Source: Janthinobacterium sp. J1-1 (GTDB lineage Bacteria > Pseudomonadota > Gammaproteobacteria > Burkholderiales > Burkholderiaceae_D). From it: a stretch of DNA of 64,000 bases. Positions 56,570 through 64,000 of this stretch are shown here, piece by piece (within the stretch, counting starts at the first letter, position 1; every line of letters starts with the position of its first letter). The notes under the pieces were generated by a model. The model had not been told where the DNA came from. It made no database searches and saw only the letters and a list, made by a program, of their open reading frames with translations. The stretch is taken from NCBI RefSeq assembly GCF_030944405.1, contig NZ_CP132339.1:930001-994000 (forward strand), written 5' to 3'. The position numbers and the translations under genes are program-made.

Positions 56570-59410
56570 ATGACTCTTGTTGCCGATAGCGCTGTCCCCG
56601 TTTCTTTTCCTGTACGCAAACTGCGTCCCCTGCTGGCCGCGCTGTTAAGCGCTGGCGTCATCCTGCCCGTTCTTGCCGCCGACGCGCCGCCGCGCCCGGC
56701 GCCGGCGAAAACCTATGCGCTGGGCTCTGCTCCGCTGGCCGATGTGCTGAACCGCTTTGCCGCCGAATCCGGTGTCATCCTGGTGTTTGACGCCGCCTTG
56801 CTGCAGGGTCTGCAGTCGCGTGGATTGCAAGGCAAATACGATGTGCCGTCGGGCTTCCAGGCCCTGCTGGCCGATTCCCGATTTGAAGTCGTGATGGGGG
56901 CCTCGGGCGGCTATATCCTGCGCGCCCGTCCTGTTCCAGCCGCTGTGCGCGACGAGCGTTCGGCGGCCGAAAAGCGGCCGGCGCACACGCTGTCGGAAAT
57001 TACCGTCGAAGCAAAGACGCTGCCGACGGTCGAGCGCATGGACCGTGAAATGATCCGCAACATGCCGGCCATTAACGGCGACATGACCAGCCAGCTGAAA
57101 CTGAACCCGAACATCCAGTACGCCGAAACGTCGCTGGCGTCGGCCACCGGCGGCGAAATCGCGCCGGCCGAGATCAGCATCCATGGCGCCAAGCCGTACC
57201 AGAATGAAATCCTGGTCGACGGCATCTCAATTTCCAACGATATCGATCCGGGCAACAAGATCACCACCACCAGCGTCGACCAGATACCGGGCGGCTCGCA
57301 GGCGCTGGCCATCGACAGCAGCATCTTGTGCGAGATCGATGTCAAGGATTCCAATGTCTCGGCCGAGTATGGCCGTTTTACCGGCGGCGTGGTCAGCGCT
57401 ACCGTCTGTTCTGCACGCAAGAAGTTTGGCGGCAATGTCTCGGTGGGCTACAGCTCCTCCAGCTGGAGCAAGCTGTTCATCGATCCGGCCCGCCAGGAAG
57501 AATTCGAAGACTCGGCGAATGCCGATCTGCAGCCGCATTTCAAGAAATGGACATATAAAACCACGGTGGAAGCGCGGCCCAGCGACAGCTGGGGCGTGCT
57601 GATGAACGTGGTGCGCCGCAAATCCGAGATTCCGCTCAAGCGTTTCAATACCGAAAACGCCGGCACCACCGCCAGCCGCGAAGTCACGCAGACCCGGCAG
57701 CAAGATACCATGCTGCTCAAGGCCGACTACTCGCCGGCCGACAGCCGCCACAAGGGCGAAGTGACGGTGGTGTATGCGCCGTCGTCGAATACCTATTTCA
57801 TGGAAAACTACCGCGACAGCAATTACACCATCGATAGCGGCGGTCTGAATCTGAGCGGCAAGTGGGAATCGCGCTACGACTTGGCCAGGCTGACGCACCA
57901 GGTATCGTATTCCAAGAACGAGCAGTCGCGCCGCAGCGATGCCGATTATTACCGCGCCTGGCGCTGGTCGACCGACAAGAACTGGGGCGACCCGACTGGC
58001 AGCACCAATCCGACCAGTGGCGAGGGCGCGCGCGGCGATATCGACCAGGAAATACAAACCATGCAGTACAAGTTCCGTGCCGCATTCGAGCCGTTCAACC
58101 TGGGCCAGACCCGGCATCGCGCCACGGCGGGCGCAGAACTGCGCCACCAGGAAGCCAATTACGAACGCCTGAAAGACCATTTTTACTATCTGACGCCAGC
58201 CAATTTGCCGACCACCGGCGCCGCCTCGCGCTGCACCCTGCCCGACGGCACGGTCGATACGGAAGCGTGCTCGGTCACCAGGACACCGCGCCAGAACGCA
58301 GGCCAGTATTTCGGCCGCCTGATGACCTATCACGCGGGCAAGTTTGATATTGAAAGCAATTCCTGGGCCGCCTATGCGGAAGACGAGGCGACCTGGCGCA
58401 ACCTGACCCTGCGCGTCGGCGTGCGCGGCGACAAGGACAGCCTGGCCGGCGGCACCAATTTCGCGCCGCGCCTGAAATTGGGCTGGCAGGTGACGGACCC
58501 CTTGTACCTCGATGTCGGCGCCAACCGCTATTACGGCCGCAACCTGTTTGCCTATGCGCTGCAGGAAAAAGCCAATACCCTGCTGACGACGCAAACGCGC
58601 ACCAACAACCTGGCCTGGGGCGCGGCCACCACCAGCAAGCCCCTGAACCGCCTGGAAGACATGAAGTCGCCGTATGACGACGAGCTGACCGCTGGCGTCA
58701 CCTATGACTCGGACTTGCTGGCCGGCCCCTTGAGCCTGCGATTCACGCATCGTAACGGCAAGGACCAGGTGGTGCGCCTGGTACGCTCGGGCCAGACCGA
58801 TTGCAACAGCAACAGCTGCTATATTTTCAGCAATGACGGCGGCAGCGACACCAAGGACATCACGCTCAGCTGGTCCAATGCGCGCGCCTTCAAGATCGGC
58901 GACGTGGCCAACCGCATGTGGATCGCGGTGAACAAGAGTGATGTCAAATCCAACTATGCGACCTATGCGGAAAACTACGGTTCGGCGATGTTGCGCGACG
59001 ACCTGATCCGCTACGACTGCAAGGTGATCCGGTATTCGGAGCAACCTGCCGAGAACTACAACCGTCCCTGGACCTTGCGCATCGGCGCCATGAGCACCTG
59101 GCCTGCGCATAGCCTGACCGTCAGCAATATTTTGCGCATGCGCGGTGGCTACGAGAAAATTTTGCGTAACGGCACCTTCGTCCACGAAGGCGCGACCTTG
59201 GAAAACTACGAGAAGACCCGCTTGCCCCAGTCGAATGCCATCGATACCGTTGTGAACTGGAATCCGCGTGTGTACCGCAACCAGCGCCTCGATGTGAAAC
59301 TGACCATCGAAAACATCACCAATGAAAAAAACAAGATGACGGTCAACGACACCTATGCCAGCTACGAACGGGGCCGCACCTTCGCGCTGGAGATCGGCTA
59401 TGGTTTCTAA
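56570..59410 (+). CDS. TonB-dependent transducer (STN domain, plug and beta-barrel)
   Basis: 946 residues. Signal peptide cut near VLAA/DAPP, an STN signalling domain (about 45-125; LADVLNRFAAESGVILVFDA and GFQALLADSRFEV), a TonB-box-like SEITVEA, a plug with ISIHGAKPYQNEILVDGI, and a barrel ending with aromatic FALEIGYGF. STN receptors both import a ligand and signal through FecR/FecI when loaded, as in the ferric citrate system. Here the next gene is a periplasmic protease rather than a permease, which points to a protein or peptide ligand. Overlaps the protease start by 11 bases. Confidence 0.9.
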   Translation: MTLVADSAVPVSFPVRKLRPLLAALLSAGVILPVLAADAPPRPAPAKTYALGSAPLADVLNRFAAESGVILVFDAALLQGLQSRGLQGKYDVPSGFQALLADSRFEVVMGASGGYILRARPVPAAVRDERSAAEKRPAHTLSEITVEAKTLPTVERMDREMIRNMPAINGDMTSQLKLNPNIQYAETSLASATGGEIAPAEISIHGAKPYQNEILVDGISISNDIDPGNKITTTSVDQIPGGSQALAIDSSILCEIDVKDSNVSAEYGRFTGGVVSATVCSARKKFGGNVSVGYSSSSWSKLFIDPARQEEFEDSANADLQPHFKKWTYKTTVEARPSDSWGVLMNVVRRKSEIPLKRFNTENAGTTASREVTQTRQQDTMLLKADYSPADSRHKGEVTVVYAPSSNTYFMENYRDSNYTIDSGGLNLSGKWESRYDLARLTHQVSYSKNEQSRRSDADYYRAWRWSTDKNWGDPTGSTNPTSGEGARGDIDQEIQTMQYKFRAAFEPFNLGQTRHRATAGAELRHQEANYERLKDHFYYLTPANLPTTGAASRCTLPDGTVDTEACSVTRTPRQNAGQYFGRLMTYHAGKFDIESNSWAAYAEDEATWRNLTLRVGVRGDKDSLAGGTNFAPRLKLGWQVTDPLYLDVGANRYYGRNLFAYALQEKANTLLTTQTRTNNLAWGAATTSKPLNRLEDMKSPYDDELTAGVTYDSDLLAGPLSLRFTHRNGKDQVVRLVRSGQTDCNSNSCYIFSNDGGSDTKDITLSWSNARAFKIGDVANRMWIAVNKSDVKSNYATYAENYGSAMLRDDLIRYDCKVIRYSEQPAENYNRPWTLRIGAMSTWPAHSLTVSNILRMRGGYEKILRNGTFVHEGATLENYEKTRLPQSNAIDTVVNWNPRVYRNQRLDVKLTIENITNEKNKMTVNDTYASYERGRTFALEIGYGF

Positions 59411-62222
59411 CATGATGACTACGCGCAAAAAACTGCAGGGCATCGCTTTCTTTACCCTGTGCATCGCCATCGTGGCGCCAGCGATGGCCGCCACCGTTGA
59501 ATCGTTCCGCTGGGACAGCCAGGTGCAGCGCGGTCAGCTGGCCAACGGCCTGACGTATTACATCGTCGACAGCGCCAGCGCCGCAGACCCGCAAGCGAGC
59601 AAGCAAGTGTCGCTGCAACTGCTGGTGCGCGTCGGCTCGCTCGATGAAAAGGACGATCAGTCCGGCGTGGCGCACATGGTCGAACATATGGTGTTTCAAA
59701 CCACCAAGGCCCATCCGGAAGGCTTGAAGACCCATATGGAAAGCCTGGGCTGGCGCATCGGCTCGCACTACAACGCGCAGACCAATTTCGAGCGCACCCT
59801 GTATTACCTGACGGCGCCGCCCGGCCGTGTCGACGCGGGCCTGGGCGTGCTGGCCGAGATCGCCGGCGGCGCGCTGATACCGGCCGACGGCCTGGAGCGC
59901 GAGCGCCAGATCATCCTCGAAGAATGGCGCACCAAGCTGGGTGTGCGTGAACGGATGGACCGCCAGCGCCGCGCCATGCTGCGCGAGGGTTCGCTGTACC
60001 CGCAACGCCCGACCATCGGCACGGAAGCGAGCATCCGCCAGCAGCCGGTGGACAATTTGCGCAAGTTCTACAGCGACTGGTACCGCCCCGGCAATATGGC
60101 CCTGCTAATCGTCGGCAAGGTCGATGCTGCCGCCCTGAAACCTGCCATCGAACGTTACTTTGGCGGCCTGGTGCCGGCCGCTTTGCCGCAACGTAATGCG
60201 CCCGATCCCGTGCTGCGCGACCAGCTGCGCATCACGCGCCTGCAGGATGCGGAAAGCGGCACCAGCCAGGTTGGCTGGGTCACGCGTTTCACGGTCGACA
60301 AGCGCCAGGATGAAGCCGGCCTGCGCGAGCGCATCATCGACCGCATCGCCGAGCGCAGCCTGCGTGCGCTGGTGCGCGAGTCCGCCGACAGCCTGCCGGC
60401 CGGCGTTTCCTCGCTGACCGTCAGCAAGGGCGAGCTCGGCGAATCGACGGCCTCGCTGGGCTTTGCCTCCAGCGTGGCGGTCGACGCCCACCGGGCCGCC
60501 ATGGAACAGATCCTGCTGGTGCAGGAACGCCTGCGCCGCAATGGGCTGAACGTAGCCGATATCGAGCGCGAAATTGCCGATGTGCGCCGCCTGAACGACA
60601 AGGGCCCGGCGCAGCAGGCCGCGCGCGACTTCAACGGCTGGCTGCAGATGCTGGGTGCCGCCGTGGAGGGCGAGCGCATCATGCAGGACCCGCTGCAAAA
60701 ACAGGCGCAGATCAGCCGCATCCTGGCTGGCTTGAGCCCGGCCGATATCAACGCGCGTGCCCTGCAATGGGTCAATGCGCCCGACCGCGCGCTGTTCATG
60801 CTGGCGCCGGGCCTGAGCCCCTTGAGCCTGCCATCGAAAGAAGACGTGCTGGCCACGCAGCAAAAAATTGCCACGGCACCGCTGCCGGCCCTGCTGAAGG
60901 CGGAGCCAGTGACCACCGTGGCCAGCATGCCGCGGCTGTCGTCCAGTGGCGACATCGTGCGACAGGATGAGCTCGGCAATGGCGTGCAGCGCTGGACCCT
61001 GGACAATGGCGATGTGCTGGTCTGGCACGCCACGCCGGAAGACAGCACGATGCGCTTTGCCGCCCATGCGCTGGCCGGCTACCGCATGCCGGGCGCGCCG
61101 TCGTGGCAGTGGCAGCTGGCGGCCCAGCTGGGCCGCGACGCCGACCTGTCCGGCCAAGCGCCGGGCGAGCTCGATCGCTGGGCAAGCGAGCGCAAGGTCA
61201 AGCTGTCGCAGCAGCAAAGCCCGATCCAGCTCGGCTACACCGCGCAAGTCGCGCCCGCGCAGCTGGAAGACCTGCTGCGCCTGTATGCGGCGCGCCAGCT
61301 GCAAAGCGAGATTGGCCTTGAGGCGCTCACCAGCGTGGGCCAGCAACTGGCACGCCAGGCGGCGCGCCGCCCGGACAGCGCCGGCGAACGCGCGGGCCGC
61401 GAAATGAGCGTGCTGCGCTATGGCGAGCTGCCGCTGGACGGCTATCCCGATGCCGGCGCCCTGAAGCAATTGATGACGGAACAGGGTTTGCAGACGGTGC
61501 GCGGACAATGGCTGCAGCTGCGCCGCCAGCCGGTGACGTATTTTGTCAGCGGACCGCTGGACGCGGCCCAGGTCAGGGAACTGGCCGAGCGCTACCTGGC
61601 CGGCATTCCGCGCCAGGCCGCCGCGCAGGCGCCAACCGCGCTGGCGCAGCGCAAGGGCTACCGCGAAAGCCGCCTGGCCATCAGTGTCGAGCCGCAAGGC
61701 AGCGTGCGCGCCGAAGGCAGCCAGGACATGGAATGGACGCCCGAGCGCGCCATGCGCACGGCGATTCTGTCGCGCATCATCTACCGCAGCCTGCGCCAGG
61801 AACTGCGCGAAAAAGAAGCCGGCATCTACCGCCTCAACTACAAGCTGAGCCTGGACCCGCACAACCATGCCAACAGCGAACTGTCGTTCACGGCCGCGCC
61901 GGAACGCCTGGACGCCTTGTGGTCATCGGCCAAACGCGTGCTCGAACGCCTGCCTGCGCAACTGGACACGGCCATGCTGAAGGAAGAAATCGCCAAGATG
62001 CGCAGCGACGAGTCGAAACGGGTGGCGGACAGCACCACCCAGTTCAACCGCTTGCAACTGAGCTACACGCAATTTGGCGACGCCCGCTACCTGGCGGACA
62101 GCAAGCAACTGGCCGGTACGTTGACGCCCGAGAGCATGCGCGCGTTTGCGCAGGAGTTCAGGCTGGCGCAGGATATGGCGGTGGTGAAGGTGTTGCCGAA
62201 GAAGGCAGAGAAGGGGAGTTGA
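59400..62222 (+). CDS. Periplasmic M16-family zinc protease (PqqL/FusC-like)
   Basis: 940 residues, signal peptide cut near AMA/ATVE. Inverted zinc motif HMVEH: His92, Glu95 and His96, with the third ligand probably in the helix LEEWRTKLG about 80 residues later. Two M16 halves of about 450 residues, as in FusC and PqqL, the periplasmic proteases paired with TonB receptors FusA and YddB. The start at 59400 overlaps the receptor end and has GGAG seven bases upstream; 59412 is the alternative. A strong terminator follows. Confidence 0.88.
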   Translation: MVSNMMTTRKKLQGIAFFTLCIAIVAPAMAATVESFRWDSQVQRGQLANGLTYYIVDSASAADPQASKQVSLQLLVRVGSLDEKDDQSGVAHMVEHMVFQTTKAHPEGLKTHMESLGWRIGSHYNAQTNFERTLYYLTAPPGRVDAGLGVLAEIAGGALIPADGLERERQIILEEWRTKLGVRERMDRQRRAMLREGSLYPQRPTIGTEASIRQQPVDNLRKFYSDWYRPGNMALLIVGKVDAAALKPAIERYFGGLVPAALPQRNAPDPVLRDQLRITRLQDAESGTSQVGWVTRFTVDKRQDEAGLRERIIDRIAERSLRALVRESADSLPAGVSSLTVSKGELGESTASLGFASSVAVDAHRAAMEQILLVQERLRRNGLNVADIEREIADVRRLNDKGPAQQAARDFNGWLQMLGAAVEGERIMQDPLQKQAQISRILAGLSPADINARALQWVNAPDRALFMLAPGLSPLSLPSKEDVLATQQKIATAPLPALLKAEPVTTVASMPRLSSSGDIVRQDELGNGVQRWTLDNGDVLVWHATPEDSTMRFAAHALAGYRMPGAPSWQWQLAAQLGRDADLSGQAPGELDRWASERKVKLSQQQSPIQLGYTAQVAPAQLEDLLRLYAARQLQSEIGLEALTSVGQQLARQAARRPDSAGERAGREMSVLRYGELPLDGYPDAGALKQLMTEQGLQTVRGQWLQLRRQPVTYFVSGPLDAAQVRELAERYLAGIPRQAAAQAPTALAQRKGYRESRLAISVEPQGSVRAEGSQDMEWTPERAMRTAILSRIIYRSLRQELREKEAGIYRLNYKLSLDPHNHANSELSFTAAPERLDALWSSAKRVLERLPAQLDTAMLKEEIAKMRSDESKRVADSTTQFNRLQLSYTQFGDARYLADSKQLAGTLTPESMRAFAQEFRLAQDMAVVKVLPKKAEKGS

Positions 62223-62230
62223 TGCCGCAT

Positions 62231-62264
62231 AAAACGCCAACCTGTACAGGGTTGGCGTTTTTTT
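62231..62264. terminator. Bidirectional terminator after the M16 gene
   Basis: ACGCCAACC (62234-62242) pairs with GGTTGGCGT (62250-62258), with As before and Ts after. It stops both the protease operon and the convergent MFS gene, 8 bases after the protease stop. Confidence 0.9.
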
Positions 62265-62286
62265 GGAAACACCGTTCAATTCCTGT

Positions 62287-63714
62287 TCAAGCCGGCTTGC
62301 CCAGCTCCTTCTCCAAAAACTTCTCCAGCGCCTCCAGCGATTTGCCCTTGGTTTCGGGCAGGCAGGTGGCGACAAAGATCAGCGACAGCACATTGATGCC
62401 GGCAAACACAAAGAAGGTGGCGCTGCCGAACTGCGCCATGGCGATCGGGAACAGCAGCGCTACCAGGCCGTTGAATACCCACTGGCAGGCCACGGCCGTG
62501 CCAGTCAGCACGCCGCGCAGGTGCATCGGGAACAGTTCCGACATCAGCAGCCAGTACACGGGTGAAATCAGCATCTGCATGAACAGCAAAAAGCACAGGA
62601 TGCAGGCCAGCGCTGCGTAGCTTTTCATGAGGCCCTCGGGCATGAACAGCAGCACGGCGCCCAGCGCGGCCTGGGTGGCGATCACGAAACCGAGGCCGGT
62701 GATCAGCATGGAGCGGCGCCCGTGCTTGCCGATCAGCCAGATGCCGATAAAGGTCGCGACCAGCGCCACCACGCCGTTGCCGATGGTGGCGGTCAGAGCC
62801 GCATTGGTACCGAGGCCGGTTGATTTGAGAATGATGGGCGTGAAATACATGAAGGCGTTGACGCCGGTAAATTGGGCCACGAAACCGAGGCCGATACCGA
62901 TCCACAACAATTTCCGTATCCATGGCGTACCGAGCACGGCGGACCAGCCAGTCTGTTCATGCTCGATCTTGTTAAGCTTGACCATCTCGTCCAGTTCGAG
63001 CTCGATCTGCTTGTCGCTCGAACGGATCTGTTCCAGCACGGCGCGCGCTTCCTTCATGCGGTTCTTGCTGGCCAGCCAGCGCGGCGAGGCGGGCACGAAC
63101 AGCATGCCCAGTCCCAGCAGGATGGCCGGCACGGCGGCGATCGCCAGCATATAACGCCAGACGTGCGGCGAACCGGAAAAATGCGCCAGCGCCGCGTTGA
63201 GGATATACGCGATCAGTTGTCCACCGACGATCATCAATTCGTTCTGGCTGACCAGCCTGGCGCGCCGGCTGGGGCCTGCCATCTCGGCGATAAATACCGG
63301 CACCGTCGACGAGGCGCCGCCGACGGCAATGCCCAGCACGAAGCGCATGACGACCATGATCGCCACCGACGGCGCCAGGGTGGTGCCAAGCACGCCGATC
63401 AGGAACACCAGCGCCAGGCCCAGCAAGGTTGTGCGGCGGCCGTATTTGTCCGACAGCGTGCCGGCCATCAATGAACCGATGGCGGCGCCGAACACCAGCG
63501 CCGACGTGACAACACCCTCCGTGACCGGGGTCAGGCCAAGGCCGCCCTCGGCCAGCGGCGTGCTCATGAAGGGCAGCGCGCCCGAGATCACGCCGGTGTC
63601 GTAGCCGAAGGCCAGCGCGCCCATGGTGGCGGCGATGGCGACCTTGAATACAAAGCGGCTCTCCTTGGTGTCGGGCGGCGTCGCCGTGGCGGACGGTTGT
63701 GTAGTGGAAAGCAT
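62287..63714 (-). CDS. Sugar-porter MFS transporter
   Basis: 475 residues, twelve membrane helices, with MFS sugar-porter signatures: GYDTGVISGALPF in the first helix, SDKYGRRTTLLG, RFVLGIAVGGASSTVPVFIAEM, VPASPRWLASKNR, QFTGVNAFMYFTP and the terminal LPETKGKSLE. Imports sugars by proton symport; xylose, galactose or arabinose are candidates. AAGGATCT precedes the start. The leader 63715-63918 shows no clear operator. No sugar-catabolism gene adjoins it in the window. Confidence 0.92.
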   Translation of the reverse strand: MLSTTQPSATATPPDTKESRFVFKVAIAATMGALAFGYDTGVISGALPFMSTPLAEGGLGLTPVTEGVVTSALVFGAAIGSLMAGTLSDKYGRRTTLLGLALVFLIGVLGTTLAPSVAIMVVMRFVLGIAVGGASSTVPVFIAEMAGPSRRARLVSQNELMIVGGQLIAYILNAALAHFSGSPHVWRYMLAIAAVPAILLGLGMLFVPASPRWLASKNRMKEARAVLEQIRSSDKQIELELDEMVKLNKIEHEQTGWSAVLGTPWIRKLLWIGIGLGFVAQFTGVNAFMYFTPIILKSTGLGTNAALTATIGNGVVALVATFIGIWLIGKHGRRSMLITGLGFVIATQAALGAVLLFMPEGLMKSYAALACILCFLLFMQMLISPVYWLLMSELFPMHLRGVLTGTAVACQWVFNGLVALLFPIAMAQFGSATFFVFAGINVLSLIFVATCLPETKGKSLEALEKFLEKELGKPA

Positions 63715-63918
63715 GAATCGAGATCCTTCTGGAATGATGTGGCTGAAGCCCGCGTGACCAGAGAGGCGGCGTTGACAATCTCAGCATTAATGTTGTGCAG
63801 AATAAATGAAATTGCCGTGGGTGACAGTTAGTTGCCGGACATAAACGCCCTGCGGAGCCATCCGGACCCAGCCGATTCTGTACACTGCATCGTATCGACA
63901 ATCAGTGGCGAGGCCGCA

Positions 63919-64000
63919 ATGCGCAATATCGATTTCAGTTCCTGGGAAGCCGCCATGACCACCATCATCGGCCTGGCCGTCTTTACCTTGCTGGGGGTGG
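63919..64000 (+). CDS. Start of an unidentified gene (truncated at window edge)
   Basis: GCGAGG precedes ATG 63919; the visible 27 codons read MRNIDFSSWEAAMTT then a hydrophobic run IIGLAVFTLLGV, so a membrane or exported protein is likely. The rest is outside the window. Confidence 0.45.
   Translation, partial: MRNIDFSSWEAAMTTIIGLAVFTLLGV

Overview
The window is a high-GC, densely coded chromosomal segment of a betaproteobacterium. It is most like Oxalobacteraceae (Janthinobacterium, Duganella or Massilia type), judging from the CzcI-type leader gene, the large c-di-GMP and chemotaxis proteins, the DUF6701/MshQ-like protein and the REP-like repeats. The taxon is an inference from gene content. 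I saw no rRNA, tRNA, CRISPR array or replication origin. Most genes are ordinary housekeeping or environmental-response genes on both strands; long antisense open frames are a by-product of the GC-rich codons.

Layout. 1-6455: truncated tamA, queC, a large CHASE/PAS/GAF/GGDEF cyclase and three small hypothetical genes. 6460-7796: an IS110-family element with a long non-coding leader that probably encodes its guide (bridge) RNA, next to an inverted pair of REP-like repeats. 7796-15427: a czcICBA heavy-metal efflux set, with a MORN-repeat/C13 peptidase gene 22 bases upstream on the same strand. 15570-20128: a GAF sensor kinase and a REC/HD-GYP regulator, convergent, with a lower-GC islet of two small genes between them. 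20518-25758: DUF3016 protein, thioesterase, PQQ-type sugar dehydrogenase lipoprotein, frmA, a small membrane protein and a GlxA-type regulator. 25874-28783: a 969-residue MshQ-like surface protein whose 5' third has a very different base composition from the rest. 28901-42589: hydrolases, a TerD-vWA protein, an M28 peptidase, a DEAD-box helicase with two RNA-binding domains, an Aer-like chemoreceptor, lipoproteins, a MazG-like pyrophosphohydrolase, a P450 and an AraC regulator. 42571-54870: acetolactate synthase with a divergent Lrp regulator, three AIM24 paralogues, enoyl-CoA hydratase, a DUF2807 protein, flavin reductase, gdhA, two paralogous small secreted proteins, a DUF819 permease and trhP (yegQ).

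The most interesting unit is 54988-62264: a Fur-box-controlled FecI-type sigma factor, its FecR partner, an STN-domain TonB-dependent receptor and a periplasmic M16 protease, closed by a strong terminator. A FecI-type promoter lies in front of the receptor. The arrangement parallels the FusA/FusC and YddB/PqqL receptor-protease pairs and suggests import of an iron-containing protein or peptide followed by periplasmic cleavage, with its own transmembrane signalling circuit. A sugar-porter MFS gene and the first 82 bases of another gene end the window.
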